The notes: generated from the sequence alone by a model not told the origin. A DNA stretch of 64,000 nucleotides from an uncultured Prevotella sp. (GCA_944319935.1 CALUFM010000005.1:1-64000); one strand, 5' to 3'. Numbered from the stretch's first letter, positions 18,091 through 28,674 are shown. Program-made: numbers and translations.

Positions 18091-18759
18091 TTATCGTGAC
18101 AATGTCACGAAGAGCTGGCCGTAAATGGCTTTTGACGGGTTGTTTACGTCGTCGCAGATGCTGAACAACTTTTTGTCGCCCTCATAAACGTAAGCCATGA
18201 ATACAGGCAGTTCAAGTACCCTTATGTAAGACGAATTGGTGAAATATCCGCCTGAAGGTCCCCAGAAGTTGATGGTTATGTTCTTGTGGGTTTGGCCTCC
18301 GTAGGTAAGCTCGGGATATACAATCGGTTCAGGATAGAGCATCATGAGCGATGTCTGCCCTACGCTTGCAAACACAAACTTGCCCGTTATAGTCTGGTCG
18401 GGTGCCTTCTCGATGGCCTCTTTCAGGTCTTTGTATTCATCGGGGAAGTTGAGTGCCAGCACCTTGCCCTGCACGCCGGTGATGACAAACGACGAGTCCA
18501 TCCTTACCGAACCCATCACGCTCATGATGGAGTCGATCTTGTTGGGATTGTTCTTGTCGGTTATAGTGTCGTTGTAGAACTTCAGCTTGTTTTCATATCT
18601 GTAGTCCGATGTGGCCCCGGCATAGTTGCCGGCGATGCTCGTAAGATACTGCTGGTAGGTCTTGCTGTCAATGCCGTCGTCGCTGTCTATGCATGAAACC
18701 AATGACATTGCGCCGACACAGCAAAGGACAATTGCGAATAATTTGTTGATTTTTCTCAT
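18091..18759 (-). CDS. DUF4840-like lipoprotein
   Basis: The 222-residue product starts MRKINKLFAIVLCCVGAMSLVSC, a lipoprotein signal with the lipobox cysteine at about residue 23. The mature part has a YLTSIAGNYAGATSDYRY opening, then beta-rich sequence, and ends in VTLSR. The pattern fits the Bacteroidetes DUF4840 group as I recall it. No function is known. The ATG at 18759 is preferred to one two codons upstream because the signal peptide begins directly. It is probably anchored in the outer or inner membrane leaflet. It is not in an obvious operon. Confidence 0.72.
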   Translation of the reverse strand: MRKINKLFAIVLCCVGAMSLVSCIDSDDGIDSKTYQQYLTSIAGNYAGATSDYRYENKLKFYNDTITDKNNPNKIDSIMSVMGSVRMDSSFVITGVQGKVLALNFPDEYKDLKEAIEKAPDQTITGKFVFASVGQTSLMMLYPEPIVYPELTYGGQTHKNITINFWGPSGGYFTNSSYIRVLELPVFMAYVYEGDKKLFSICDDVNNPSKAIYGQLFVTLSR

Positions 18760-18868
18760 TTCCATTGATTGTTGTTTTTTGTATGTTTACTGTATATTAA
18801 ACCCTCGGGACGTGAAAACCTTGCGTCTGAAAAGTAAAAAAATATTCAGCTTGCGGCTTTTCCCCATT

Positions 18869-19462
18869 TTATATGTGCTTGCCTTCGCTGTGGAGAAGGT
18901 TCATGAACTCTTCGCGCGTCTTTGCCTGGTTGAACGCCCCGGAGAAGTCGCTTGTGGTGGTGATGGCGTTCTGTTTCTCCACGCCGCGCATCTGCATGCA
19001 CATGTGTTTGGCTTCTACCACCACCATTACGCCGAGCGGTTTAAGCGTCTCTTGTATGCAATCCTTGATTTGCAGCGTCATTCTTTCCTGCACTTGGAGG
19101 CGGTGGCTGTATATGTCAACCACCCTTGCAATCTTGCTCAGCCCGGTTATGTAGCCGTTGGGGATGTAAGCAACGTGTACTTTGCCGTAGAACGGTATCA
19201 TGTGGTGTTCGCAGAGAGAGAAGAAGTCGATGTCTTTCACGATGACCATCTGGTTGTATTTCTCCTCGAACAGTGCGTCCAAGAGAACCTTGTGGGCGTC
19301 TTGGCTGTAGCCGCGCGTCAGTATCTGCATGGCTTTTGCCACGCGCATTGGGGTTTTCAGCAAACCTTCGCGGCTTGGGTCTTCGCCGAGAAGCTCGATT
19401 ATGCTTTTGTAATGTGAGGCAAGGTCGTCAAGACCTTCGCGAAATTCTGTCTCAGGATTCAT
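18869..19462 (-). CDS. folE: GTP cyclohydrolase I
   Basis: First enzyme of folate (and pterin) synthesis, converting GTP to dihydroneopterin triphosphate. The 197-residue protein has the zinc-binding [14 protein letters not shown] block around 105-118, the [16 protein letters not shown] block and the C-terminal [12 protein letters not shown] motif. The length matches the canonical FolE. It is last in a minus-strand run with the SPOR gene and the DoxX-TPI ORF. folK of the same pathway is at 32888. Confidence 0.95.
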   Translation of the reverse strand: MNPETEFREGLDDLASHYKSIIELLGEDPSREGLLKTPMRVAKAMQILTRGYSQDAHKVLLDALFEEKYNQMVIVKDIDFFSLCEHHMIPFYGKVHVAYIPNGYITGLSKIARVVDIYSHRLQVQERMTLQIKDCIQETLKPLGVMVVVEAKHMCMQMRGVEKQNAITTTSDFSGAFNQAKTREEFMNLLHSEGKHI

Positions 19463-19582
19463 TTTATGTTAATGGTTTGTGTTGTTTCCGTCAGGTGTGC
19501 CGATTGTGCGGCCGGCGTCGTTTCCCAACGCGGCTCGCCATGTTCTTATATGCATGAAGCTGTCCTTTTGGAAACAGGAGTG

Positions 19583-20209
19583 TTAATATCTTACGGTTAT
19601 TTTCCCTTTTACTATGCATGCTTGCCTGTACCCCATGCTTTTAATCTCTTTCAACACCTCGTTGGCTTCTTGGTAAGTGCGGAAGTTGCCGACACGGCAT
19701 ATCCATCGGGGGGAGTAAAAGTGGACGTATATCGGAAGGTCGGGGAACCTTAGTTTTATTGCGTTGCCGATGCGTTCGGCTCTTTGCCTGTCAGCCCTTG
19801 AGTTGCCGCCTGAGTATGCTTGCACGCGGTAGCCGGTCACTTTGCGTCCTCCGCGCATCACTTTCTTTGACGTGTCGATGGTTGGAGAGTCTGTTCCTGT
19901 GTCACGCCTGGTGACCGCATTGCGTTCGACATGTTCGTTGGTTTCCGTCTTTTTGTTTGCCGACTCGTGATTGGCCACGGTGTTCTTTTCGGCGTTGTTT
20001 GGTTTTGTGTCTTTTTCTTGGCTGTGGTTTACAGGTTGTGTCCTTACAAGTTTGGTGCTATTGACCAATTCGTCGATTTCAGGACTTTGGCTTACCGTGA
20101 CCGTTCCTTGCCCCGCCTTGTTCTCCCTAAGGCCTTCGAGGAACGATTGCGCCACGGCGTTAGTCGTGAAACATGTAGCTAAAAGTAAAATTGCGGCGAA
20201 TTGTCTCAT
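19583..20209 (-). CDS. exported SPOR-domain protein
   Basis: The start at 20209 gives a 208-residue protein with a signal peptide (MRQFAAILLLATCFTTNAVAQ). A long low-complexity polar linker rich in N, T, E and K follows to about 125. A C-terminal SPOR domain covers about 130-208 (GYRVQAYSGGNSRADRQRAE, then VHFYSPRWICRVGNFRTY). SPOR domains bind denuded septal peptidoglycan, so a cell-division or cell-wall role is likely. The much longer upstream extension is not protein-like and overlaps tpiA. It lies between folE and tpiA in the same direction, a common Bacteroidales order. Confidence 0.85.
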   Translation of the reverse strand: MRQFAAILLLATCFTTNAVAQSFLEGLRENKAGQGTVTVSQSPEIDELVNSTKLVRTQPVNHSQEKDTKPNNAEKNTVANHESANKKTETNEHVERNAVTRRDTGTDSPTIDTSKKVMRGGRKVTGYRVQAYSGGNSRADRQRAERIGNAIKLRFPDLPIYVHFYSPRWICRVGNFRTYQEANEVLKEIKSMGYRQACIVKGKITVRY

Positions 20210-20309
20210 TGCTTGTTTATGTTTGTTTTCATGACAGGAATAAAGGCAAGGGCGCGGCGGAGACTGTTGTCCTTTTGCCGTCTCCGCCCGCTCTTGCTTA
20301 TGGATGTTG

Positions 20310-22397
20310 TTATTTCCAGGCGTTGATGATGCCCATGAAGTCAGCGGCTTTGAGTGAAGCACCTCCTATCAGGCCGCCGTCGATGTCGGGTTTTGCGAAC
20401 AGTTCGGGGGCGTTGCTTGCCTTGCAGCTTCCTCCGTAGAGTATTGTTGTGTTGTCAGCCACGGCCTTTCCGTATTTGTCAGCTATGATGCTGCGGATGT
20501 AGGCGTGTATTTCCTCGGCCTGGTCAGCCGTTGCGGTCTTGCCTGTTCCGATGGCCCAGATGGGTTCGTAGGCTATGATTATGTTCTTGAACTCTTCTTC
20601 GCTGAGGTTGAACACGCTGCCTTCGAGTTCGGCCTTCACCACTTCGTTCTGCTTGCCGGCCTCCCTTTCCTCAAGGCTTTCGCCGATGCAGAAGATTACC
20701 TTCAGGCCGTTCTTCAGGGCGAGGAGGACTTTTTCTTTCAGTATTTCGGGAGTTTCAGCGTAATATCCGCGACGCTCAGAGTGGCCAAGGATGACGTATT
20801 GCGCGCCCGTACTCTTTACCATTTCGGCTGAGACTTCGCCTGTATATGCACCTTTTTCCTTGTCGGCGCAGTTCTCCGCGCCAAGTCCGATTACGTCCTG
20901 GTTGAGGAATTGCGCAATGCTGGCCAAGTGTATGAACGGCGTGCAGATGATGACGCCGCAGTTGGGCTTCTCGTTTGTCAGTGTGTCGTTGAGTTCCTTT
21001 GCAAGGGCGATGCCGTCTTGCAGGTTCATGTTCATTTTCCAGTTACCTGCTACAATTTTCTTTCTCATAGTCTTTTTGCCTTTAAAAAATTGATATATTC
21101 TGTTAGAATGTTCTTTTTCCCTTATCCATTGGGTCAGCTTCCACGTGCGGTCGACAAACGTGAGGAGCATCAGCGGCAGGATGTACCACAGCAGTATTTT
21201 TGACACCTTGCCGGCAACCGTATGCTCGGGTATGTGCCCGTATTCGGTCTTTTCCAAGTCGTCAGACCTGTAGTCGAGCTGGGGCAGGTCGTTGTGGCTC
21301 CATTTCCCGATGACGACGCCGTCTTTCAGCAACAGCAGTCCGGGGTTGCTTCTTATGATGGTTTTCAGCGTTATGTCGTCGGTCAGGTAGAAGTCGTATT
21401 CCGCCCCGGTTATGTCGCGCCAGTGCTGTATGGCCTCGTCGTTGCTTGCCGTCAGCGCGTAGAAGGGGTATCCGTGTTCGACGCTGTACTCGTAGATGGC
21501 GTCTATCTCGCCGAAGTTTGAGTCATCGGCCTTTTCCAAGTGCGGCGACACCATCAGGAAGGCATATCCTTTGTGGTTGAGTACGCTGTCCGTGATGTCC
21601 TCGCCGCCGTCGGTCGTCTGTATCGAGAAGTCGTGTATCGGCGGCACATAGCCCTCTTCGGTCTGCACGGTCTTGCTGTCGATGAACGTCCAGGTTGAGT
21701 CCGGGTAGTCGTCGAGCGTGAACTCTTTTCTCTCCCCGTTCTTTTCGAGGATGAAGGTTGTCTCAAACTGCGGCTGTTTCGCGCCTTCGGGAATTTCCAT
21801 CCCCTTCTTTATGTCTGCCCCGATGTGGTACGGGCGGAAGTCGAACGGCGGCAGCGTGTAAAGGCTCGTGCTGCTTGACACGAGGATGAACACCACCGTA
21901 TACGTTGACGCAATCCACTGGTTGGTGTGGCTGATGAATCTCGGCATCATCGGCGGACGCTTTACCAGCAATATTGTTGCGGCCAGCAGGACGACGTTTT
22001 TGTAAAAAGTCTCCCAGTTGGTCAGCACAACCGCGTCGCCGAAGCATCCGCAGTCTTTTATCGGGTTGCTGACGGCCAGCCACAGCGTCAGCGGCGTCAT
22101 GACGGCCATCATCAGCAGCAAGAGCCTTGTTACGAGCCGTCTGCGTATGGCGAATAGCAGCATCACGCCGAGCCAGAACTCCAGGCCGCCAAGCAGAACC
22201 GACGCTCCAAGCGTTACATAGTCGGGCACATACTGCGCCAGTTGCATCGCTTCAAGGTAGTCTTGCAGCTTGTATTGCGTCCCTAACGGGTCGATGGCCT
22301 TGACGTATCCCGAGAAGATGAACGTCAACGCCACTACCAAGCGGCACAGGTTGACCGCCAAGGCTGTCATGACTTTCCTCGCGCTCATGCCGGTCAA
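20310..22397 (-). CDS. tpiA: DoxX/thioredoxin-like membrane protein continuous with triosephosphate isomerase
   Basis: One 695-codon frame encodes two proteins that are separate genes in relatives. Residues 1 to about 130 form a four-helix DoxX-like (BT_3929-type) membrane domain. About 180-400 hold a thioredoxin-like region, and a basic linker ([20 protein letters not shown]) follows. The frame then runs straight into a complete 252-residue triosephosphate isomerase starting at the internal ATG 21068. The TPI has NWKMN, GHSERR and [11 protein letters not shown] with the catalytic Lys, His and Glu. No stop separates them. Either a true fusion tethers TPI to the membrane, or TPI is translated from its own ATG. 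The start overlaps the DUF1599 stop by four bases. Confidence 0.85.
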   Translation of the reverse strand: MTGMSARKVMTALAVNLCRLVVALTFIFSGYVKAIDPLGTQYKLQDYLEAMQLAQYVPDYVTLGASVLLGGLEFWLGVMLLFAIRRRLVTRLLLLMMAVMTPLTLWLAVSNPIKDCGCFGDAVVLTNWETFYKNVVLLAATILLVKRPPMMPRFISHTNQWIASTYTVVFILVSSSTSLYTLPPFDFRPYHIGADIKKGMEIPEGAKQPQFETTFILEKNGERKEFTLDDYPDSTWTFIDSKTVQTEEGYVPPIHDFSIQTTDGGEDITDSVLNHKGYAFLMVSPHLEKADDSNFGEIDAIYEYSVEHGYPFYALTASNDEAIQHWRDITGAEYDFYLTDDITLKTIIRSNPGLLLLKDGVVIGKWSHNDLPQLDYRSDDLEKTEYGHIPEHTVAGKVSKILLWYILPLMLLTFVDRTWKLTQWIREKEHSNRIYQFFKGKKTMRKKIVAGNWKMNMNLQDGIALAKELNDTLTNEKPNCGVIICTPFIHLASIAQFLNQDVIGLGAENCADKEKGAYTGEVSAEMVKSTGAQYVILGHSERRGYYAETPEILKEKVLLALKNGLKVIFCIGESLEEREAGKQNEVVKAELEGSVFNLSEEEFKNIIIAYEPIWAIGTGKTATADQAEEIHAYIRSIIADKYGKAVADNTTILYGGSCKASNAPELFAKPDIDGGLIGGASLKAADFMGIINAWK

Positions 22398-22939
22398 GAA
22401 AGTTTGATTACGCCGAACACGGCATAGTTGATTATGTCCATGTAGTTGGCGTCGATGCCCTCTGACACGAGCGTGTCGCCGCCAAGGTCCTCGATTTCCT
22501 TGACGCGCTGGATTTTCGTCAGTATGAAGTCGGTGTAGCTGCTCACCCTCATGGTCCTCCAGGCCTCGTCGTAGTCGTGGTTCTTCCTGAGCATCAGCTC
22601 CAACGCCTTTGCGGCGAAGCCGTCATACAGCTTCAGGGCGTCGTCGGCCGACATGTCGGGCGTGTCAACAAAGCCCCGGTCTAACTGTATCAGCCCCACG
22701 ATGCCGTAGTTGATTAGCCCGATGAACTCGGGCCGTATGCCTTCGCCCACGAGCGACTCCTTCTTCACCTCAAGGCTGCGTATGCGCTTGGCCTTGATGA
22801 ACAGTTGGTCGGTAAGCGACGACGGGCGCAGTATCCGCCACGAGGGGCCGTAGTCGTGCAGCTTTTTTGCGAACAGCGAACGGCACTCGGCCATCACCGC
22901 CTTGAACTGTTCCTCGGTTTTGGATGTGTCTTTTGCCAT
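22394..22939 (-). CDS. DUF1599 protein (nucleotide modification associated domain 1)
   Basis: The 181-residue protein contains two copies of an approximately 75-residue module, each with a HDYGPSWR or HDYDEAWR motif and a following INYGIVG or INYAVFG motif. This internal duplication is characteristic of DUF1599. The family is linked by computation to nucleotide modification, but no activity is established here. It starts the operon leading to the DoxX-TPI ORF with an ATGA overlap. A run of AGTTAAAG words lies upstream. Confidence 0.85.
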   Translation of the reverse strand: MAKDTSKTEEQFKAVMAECRSLFAKKLHDYGPSWRILRPSSLTDQLFIKAKRIRSLEVKKESLVGEGIRPEFIGLINYGIVGLIQLDRGFVDTPDMSADDALKLYDGFAAKALELMLRKNHDYDEAWRTMRVSSYTDFILTKIQRVKEIEDLGGDTLVSEGIDANYMDIINYAVFGVIKLS

Positions 22940-23021
22940 TTGATATGTAATCTCGGTGCAAAGGTAGTTATAATAAAGCAGTTATAGAAGTTAAAGGAGT
23001 TAAAGAAGTTAAAGAGCTTTT

Positions 23022-23507
23022 TCACTCCTCCATCTTCTTCTTTATGTACTTTATCTTGGCGCACTCTACGTCGAAAGCGGCTTTCAGCGAGTCGCGCTTC
23101 ACCCTCAGCAGGTTCACCGCCCTTAGCTGTTCCTCTGACGCCGCGCTCTTTTCGCGCAGCTTATCCACCTCGGCTTTCATCTCCTGATACTCCCTTTCCA
23201 CACGCTGCAGGGCCGTGTCGGCGCGCTCAACCAAGCCCTGCGCGCGTTTCAGTTCCGATTCCTGGTACAGGCGCAGGCCCTTTTTGCGTGCCTCTATGGC
23301 TTCCGGAAAGTTCTTCCTGAGCGAGTCGATGGTAATCTTCACCTTTTCATATTCGCCCTTGTCGAGCATCTGCTGCGCTTGTTCCAGCAGTTCTCCCGCC
23401 TTCTTCTCTGCGGCGTTTTCGCCGCATCCGGCGAGAAGCAACATGGCGCAAACGGCCAGTATGGCTGTAAAATGTCTTGTCTTCATCATTGTCTTCATCT
23501 TTTTCAC
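23022..23507 (-). CDS. coiled-coil lipoprotein of unknown function
   Basis: The 161-residue product has a lipoprotein signal (hydrophobic stretch then LLLAGCGEN, cysteine near residue 28). The mature part is almost entirely charged helix: a TPR-like first part (LLEQAQQMLDKGEYEKVK), then heptad-rich coiled coil (about 85-130). It ends in KIKYIKKKMEE. Several in-frame methionines at the start make the exact start uncertain by up to eight codons. Probably a periplasm-facing structural or adaptor lipoprotein; no family name can be given. Confidence 0.75.
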   Translation of the reverse strand: MKKMKTMMKTRHFTAILAVCAMLLLAGCGENAAEKKAGELLEQAQQMLDKGEYEKVKITIDSLRKNFPEAIEARKKGLRLYQESELKRAQGLVERADTALQRVEREYQEMKAEVDKLREKSAASEEQLRAVNLLRVKRDSLKAAFDVECAKIKYIKKKMEE

Positions 23508-24039
23508 GTGACAAAGATAAGTATTTTATTTCATTACCGGCAAATGTTTCCCGTGCTTTTTTCCTTCCTTTCAGTCGTGGCATGCGTTGGCTTGCGCCTA
23601 CGCTTGCAGCCGGTGTTTGCGCGGGTGCCGGCAAGTGCCGTTATGAAAGGCCGTCTTTCATCGTCCAAGAAGCCATCTTTTGAAGCCCGAAAGGCCACCT
23701 TTTGCGGTGCGAAAGGCAGCCTTTTGTAAAACGTCGGTTCGTGGCTGGCTGCGTAAAGTGCCTTTGTTTGGTGTAATGTCTTGATGCCCAAGGGATTATG
23801 TTGACTGACGACCGCTTGGTGTGCCCTTGCTCGGCATCCTGTCGGTGGCGTCATGTTACGGCCATGTTGTTCCGCCGCCGAGGCGTTTAAGAAAAGTTAA
23901 CGTCTGCGAACAGGCTGTCATACAGAGGCTTTGACATCCGCAACGGAAACATGGATGATTTTTTCACATTATTATTTTGGCTGTCTCGTTTTTTCGTCTT
24001 AACTTTGACGCTCCAAGAGTGTAACCTCGAATAAAAGAC
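23508..24039. other. intergenic region upstream of dnaE
   Basis: Divergent promoters are expected here. Degenerate palindromic repeat modules (AAAGGCCGTC, AAAGGCCACC, AAAGGCAGCC) lie at about 23645-23727. The dnaE promoter is at 23976-24007. The ORFs in the repeat region are made of repeat words and are not credible genes. Confidence 0.55.
23976..24007 (+). promoter_or_regulatory. promoter of dnaE
   Basis: TTTG at 23976-23979 and TAACTTTG at 24000-24007 are exactly 20 bases apart. The dnaE start codon is 33 bases downstream. Confidence 0.85.
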
Positions 24040-27000
24040 ATGCAAGATTTCGTCCACCTTCACGTACACACGTATTACAGCATCCTTGACGGCCAGGCCA
24101 GCATAAAACGCCTGGTTGACAAGGCCATAGCCAACGGCATGCGGGGCATGGCCGTGACTGACCACGGCAACATGTTCGGCATAAAGGAGTTCTTCAACTA
24201 CTGCAAGAAGAAGAACGGCGAGCTGAAAGAGCAGGGCAAGCCGGAGTTCAAGCCCATACTCGGATGCGAGATGTATGTGGCGCGCCACAGCAAGGAGGAC
24301 AAGGTGAAAGACCACGGCGACCAAGGCGGTTACCACCTCATCGTGCTGGCGAAGAACTACAAGGGCTACAAGAACCTTATCAAACTGGTCAGCCGCTCGT
24401 GGGTTGACGGCTTCTACATGCGCCCCCGTACCGACCGCGCCGACCTTGAGGCTTATCACGAGGGGCTAATCGTCTGCTCGGCGTGCATCGCCGGCGAAGT
24501 GCCCGCTAAAATCCTCAAGGGCGACATGGAGGGGGCGGAGGAGGCCGTGCAGTGGTATAAGCGCGTGTTTGGCGACGACTATTACCTTGAGCTGCAACGC
24601 CATGAGGTGAAAGACCCGCGCATCCGCGCCAACCGTGAGACTTACCCCCTGCAGCAAAAGGCCAACAAGGTGCTGATGAAGTTTGCCGAAAAATACGGCA
24701 TAAAGCTGGTATGCACGAACGACAGCCACTTCGTTGACGAGGAGAACGCCGAGGCTCACGACCGTCTGCTCTGCCTGTCAACCAACAAGGATTTGGACGA
24801 CCCCAACCGCATGCTTTACTCAAAGCAGGAGTGGTTTAAGACGCGTGAGGAGATGAATGAGGTGTTCGCCGACGTGCCCGAAGCCCTGGCAAACACGTGC
24901 GAAGTGCTTGACAAAGTTGAGACGTACAGCATCGACCACGCGCCCATCATGCCGTTCTTCCCCATTCCCGAAGAGTTTGGCACGGAGGAAGAATACCGCA
25001 AGCGGTTCACCGAAGAGCAGCTTTATGACGAGTTTACGCAAGACGAGAACGGCAACGTGGTGCTGTCGCGCGAGGAAGGCGAGAAGAAAATCCAAAAGCT
25101 CGGCGGCTACGACAAAATATACAGGATAAAGTTTGAGGCCGACTATCTGGCCAAATTGGCATACGAAGGTGCCAAGAAGCTCTACGGCGACCCGCTCTCC
25201 GACGAGGTGAAAGAGCGTGTAAACTTCGAGCTTTACATAATGAAGACCATGGGTTTCCCCGGCTACTTCCTTATCGTTCAGGACTTCATCAACTCCGCCC
25301 GCGACCAGCTCGGCGTCATGGTGGGCCCTGGGCGTGGCAGCGCGGCCGGTTCGGTGGTGGCTTACTGCTTGGGAATTACCAAGATAGACCCCATAAAATA
25401 CGACCTTCTGTTCGAGCGTTTCCTCAACCCTGACCGTATCTCATTGCCCGATATTGATACCGATTTCGACGACGACGGGCGTGGAAAGGTGCTTGACTGG
25501 GTTACCGAGAAGTACGGCGCGGACAAGGTGGCGCACATTATTACATACGGCACCATGGCCACGAAGCTCGCCATAAAGGACGTCGCCCGCGTGGAGCGGT
25601 TGCCCCTGGAGGAGTCAAATCGCCTCTGCAAGGCCATTCCTGACCGTCTGCCTGACGGCATGAAGATGAACCTTACGAACGCCATCAAGTGCGTGAAGGA
25701 GTTGCGCGAGGCTGAGGCTTCGCCCGACCCGCGTATGCGCGAGACCATTGAGTACGCCAAGATGCTTGAAGGCAACGTGCGCAACACTGGCATCCATGCC
25801 TGCGGTACAATCATTTGCCGCGACCCTATCAGCGACTGGGTGCCCGTATCTACGGCCGATGACAAGGAGACAGGCCACAAGTTGCTCTGCACGCAGTATG
25901 AAGGCAGCGTCATAGAGGAGACCGGACTCATCAAGATGGACTTCCTCGGGCTGAAGACTTTGTCCATCCTCAAGGAGGCGGTGGAGAACATCCGCCTTAC
26001 AACGGGCAAGACAATCGACCTTGACACCATACCTATCGACGACCCGGAGACATACAAGCTGTACAGCGAAGGCCGCACAATCGGCACGTTCCAGTTTGAA
26101 TCCGCCGGCATGCAGAAGTACCTCCGCGAGCTGCATCCTACCGTGTTCGAGGACCTCATAGCCATGAACGCCCTCTACCGCCCGGGTCCTATGGACTACA
26201 TTCCGCAGTTTATCGAGCGCAAGCGCGACCCGTCGAAAATCACGTATGACATTCCTTGCATGGAGAAATACCTCAAGGACACTTACGGCATCACCGTATA
26301 CCAGGAGCAAGTCATGCTCCTCAGCCGCCAGTTGGCCGGCTTCACGCGAGGCCAGAGCGACACCCTGCGCAAGGCGATGGGCAAGAAGCAAATCGAGAAG
26401 ATGAACCACCTGGAGGGCCTTTTCTATGAAGGCGGCGAGAAGAACGGCTACAAGCACGAGACCCTTCACAAGATATGGGAGGACTGGAAGAAGTTTGCCA
26501 GCTACGCTTTCAACAAGAGTCACGCCACGTGTTACTCGTGGGTGGCGTACCAGACGGCGTACCTCAAGGCGCATTATCCCGCCGAATACATGGCGGCCAA
26601 CATGAGCCGCAACATCACCAACATAGCCGAAATAACAAAGCTCATGGACGAATGCAAGGCCATGGGCATAAAGACGCTCGGTCCTGACGTGAACGAAAGC
26701 CGCCAGAAGTTCAGCGTCAACAAGCAGGGGGCTATCCGTTTCGGCTTGGCCGCCATCAAGGGCATGGGTTCGGCCGCCGCCGAAGCCATCATATCCGAGC
26801 GCGAGAAGAACGGCCCTTACAAAGATGTGTTCGACCTTGTCCAGCGTGTCAACCTGGCTGCCGTCAACCGGAAGTGCTTTGAAAGCCTGGCTCTCAGCGG
26901 TGGGTTCGACAGTTTCAAGGTGAAGCGTGAGAGCTATTTCGGGCGCAACCAGAAAGGCGACGCATTCTTGGACACGCTAATCCGTTACGGCCAGTTATAC

Positions 27001-27744
27001 CAACAGGAGAAGAACGAGGCGCAAAACTCGCTCTTCGGCGGCATCGACAGCGTTGACATAGCCGTTCCGCCAATTCCGGAAGGGGACACTTGGAGCAACA
27101 TTGAGAAGCTGAACCGTGAGCGCGACTTGGTTGGCATATACCTGTCAGCCCACCCGCTTGACGACTTTGAGGTTATTCTCAACAACATGTGCAACACCCG
27201 ATGCTCCGAACTGGCCGACAGGCAGGAGCTTTCGAAGAAGCAGGAAGTCGTGCTGGGCGGCATCGTCACCATGGTGCGCAGCAAGTTCACAAAGACGGGC
27301 AAGCCGTGCGGCTTTGTCACGATTGAGGACTTTGAGGGGGGCGGCGAGCTGGCTTTCTTCGGCGAAGACTGGGGACGATGGAGCGGAATGCTCATTGAGG
27401 GCAGCACGGTGATGGTGAAAGCGCCGTTTGTGCAGCGGTTCCGCGGCAGCGACCTAAAGGAGATGCGCGTCACCGACATACAGTATCTGCAGACCGTCAA
27501 GGACTTGCGCATAGAGAAACTTACCATCACCCTCGACTCGGCCAGGATTGACGACACCACCGTTTCCGACCTTGTGTCGATGGTGAAAGACTGTCCCGGC
27601 AACACGCAGTTGTACTTCTCGGTGTACGACAACAACAGCCGCACGCCGTTTACGCTGCGCAGCAAGAACGGGAAAGTGGACGTTTGCAAGGAGCTGATAA
27701 CGTTCATCAAGGGCAACGACGCCTTGGGATACAAGATTAATTAA
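24040..27744 (+). CDS. dnaE: DNA polymerase III alpha subunit
   Basis: Catalytic subunit of the replicative polymerase. The 1234-residue protein starts with a PHP domain (FVHLHVHTYYSILDG at about 4-18). Polymerase motifs include GPGRGSAAGSVVAYCLG near 430 and the catalytic aspartates in LPDIDTDFDDD near 470. The finger and little-finger domains follow, then a helix-hairpin-helix region (FGLAAIKGMGSAAAEAI) and a C-terminal OB fold. Length and order match the DnaE1 group. It has its own promoter; trxA follows 119 bases later. Confidence 0.97.
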   Translation: MQDFVHLHVHTYYSILDGQASIKRLVDKAIANGMRGMAVTDHGNMFGIKEFFNYCKKKNGELKEQGKPEFKPILGCEMYVARHSKEDKVKDHGDQGGYHLIVLAKNYKGYKNLIKLVSRSWVDGFYMRPRTDRADLEAYHEGLIVCSACIAGEVPAKILKGDMEGAEEAVQWYKRVFGDDYYLELQRHEVKDPRIRANRETYPLQQKANKVLMKFAEKYGIKLVCTNDSHFVDEENAEAHDRLLCLSTNKDLDDPNRMLYSKQEWFKTREEMNEVFADVPEALANTCEVLDKVETYSIDHAPIMPFFPIPEEFGTEEEYRKRFTEEQLYDEFTQDENGNVVLSREEGEKKIQKLGGYDKIYRIKFEADYLAKLAYEGAKKLYGDPLSDEVKERVNFELYIMKTMGFPGYFLIVQDFINSARDQLGVMVGPGRGSAAGSVVAYCLGITKIDPIKYDLLFERFLNPDRISLPDIDTDFDDDGRGKVLDWVTEKYGADKVAHIITYGTMATKLAIKDVARVERLPLEESNRLCKAIPDRLPDGMKMNLTNAIKCVKELREAEASPDPRMRETIEYAKMLEGNVRNTGIHACGTIICRDPISDWVPVSTADDKETGHKLLCTQYEGSVIEETGLIKMDFLGLKTLSILKEAVENIRLTTGKTIDLDTIPIDDPETYKLYSEGRTIGTFQFESAGMQKYLRELHPTVFEDLIAMNALYRPGPMDYIPQFIERKRDPSKITYDIPCMEKYLKDTYGITVYQEQVMLLSRQLAGFTRGQSDTLRKAMGKKQIEKMNHLEGLFYEGGEKNGYKHETLHKIWEDWKKFASYAFNKSHATCYSWVAYQTAYLKAHYPAEYMAANMSRNITNIAEITKLMDECKAMGIKTLGPDVNESRQKFSVNKQGAIRFGLAAIKGMGSAAAEAIISEREKNGPYKDVFDLVQRVNLAAVNRKCFESLALSGGFDSFKVKRESYFGRNQKGDAFLDTLIRYGQLYQQEKNEAQNSLFGGIDSVDIAVPPIPEGDTWSNIEKLNRERDLVGIYLSAHPLDDFEVILNNMCNTRCSELADRQELSKKQEVVLGGIVTMVRSKFTKTGKPCGFVTIEDFEGGGELAFFGEDWGRWSGMLIEGSTVMVKAPFVQRFRGSDLKEMRVTDIQYLQTVKDLRIEKLTITLDSARIDDTTVSDLVSMVKDCPGNTQLYFSVYDNNSRTPFTLRSKNGKVDVCKELITFIKGNDALGYKIN

Positions 27745-27863
27745 TATATATTAAGGTGTAAAAAGACGCGGGAAGCATTGGCGCAGTTGGACACTTGGCG
27801 GCCGTGACGCCTGCACATTGAGGAAAGAAAACATATTATTAACCCTAAATAAAAACAAAACAA

Positions 27864-28178
27864 ATGGAAGTAAAAATCACAAACGAGAACTTTGAGAGCT
27901 TGAAGAATGGTGACAAACCGTTGGTAGTTGACTTTTGGGCTACATGGTGCGGCCCTTGCAAGGCTATCGCGCCCATCATCGGCGAACTCGCCGAGGAGTA
28001 TGACGGCAAGATTGTAGTAGGCAAATGCGACGTTGAAGAGGCTGACGAAATAGCCATGGAGTTCGGCATCCGCAACATCCCGACTATCCTGTTCATCAAG
28101 AACGGCCAGGTTGTTGACAAGTTCGTAGGTGCTACAACGAAAGCCAAGCTGCAAGAAAAGTTCGACTCTCTGCTGTAA
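27864..28178 (+). CDS. trxA: thioredoxin
   Basis: Cytoplasmic disulfide reductase. The 104-residue protein has the WCGPC active site (C29, C32) and the conserved NIPTILFIKNG block with the cis-proline. There is no signal peptide. The length is that of canonical thioredoxin. A strong hairpin terminator lies 27 bases after the stop. Confidence 0.96.
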   Translation: MEVKITNENFESLKNGDKPLVVDFWATWCGPCKAIAPIIGELAEEYDGKIVVGKCDVEEADEIAMEFGIRNIPTILFIKNGQVVDKFVGATTKAKLQEKFDSLL

Positions 28179-28205
28179 TCCCGCGCCTTGTCGGGTTACA
28201 ATCAT

Positions 28206-28238
28206 AAAAGGCGTGCCGCTCATGGCACGCCTTTTTTG
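28206..28238 (+). terminator. terminator of trxA
   Basis: AAAAGGCGTGCC pairs with GGCACGCCTTTT around GCTCAT, followed by further T. Confidence 0.9.
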
Positions 28239-28374
28239 TTTCCCAAAACAACCATGCGTACTTTGGGCAGGGGTTGTTTCGGGTTGCTGAAACAAAGGAA
28301 TGGCCATGCCCCTGAAATGCTGACAAACTGCGAAAAGAGGCAAACCGCGTCGCGAAAGGCCGTGTCTTGCACGG

Positions 28375-28413
28375 CAAGAGGCCACCTTTTACACGCTAAA
28401 AGGTGGCCTCTTG
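28375..28413. repeat. palindromic repeat copy
   Basis: Two perfect 17-base arms, CAAGAGGCCACCTTTTA and its reverse complement, enclose CACGC. It shares the GGCCACCTTTTA core with several other copies. Confidence 0.8.
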
Positions 28414-28653
28414 TAATGTGTTGGAAACCAGTATGTTGCGTGCCCCACCGTTGGGCGGGGCGCAAGTGCATGGGGAAGGGCGGCAAGTATGGCCTTTCGC
28501 GTTGGTCAGCCGGAGTGTTTGCCCATACCTTATTTTATATATGGCATGTCGGTTTTGCAGTCGAACGGTTGCCGCCGGATTTTCGTGGACGGTGAAATTT
28601 GCGGGTGGCTGTTAATAGTAGTTAATCTGTTGGCCATGAAAAGTTTTTTTTGT

Positions 28654-28674
28654 TACTTTGCACCAAATTTGGTG
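28654..28674 (+). promoter_or_regulatory. ftsX promoter region with perfect palindrome
   Basis: TACTTTGC resembles the -7 box. It is followed at once by the perfect 14-bp palindrome CACCAAATTTGGTG (28661-28674), which would cover the transcription start. The ftsX start codon is 18 bases after the palindrome. Confidence 0.5.

Noticed and set aside
21055..21110. Programmed -1 frameshift at the DoxX-TPI junction (TTTTTTA run)
   Set aside because: The run is not in the required frame for a slippery heptamer, and the zero frame already joins both proteins.
25615..26574. 319-codon minus-strand ORF within dnaE
   Set aside because: Fully antisense to conserved DnaE motifs; composition is that of a complementary-frame shadow.
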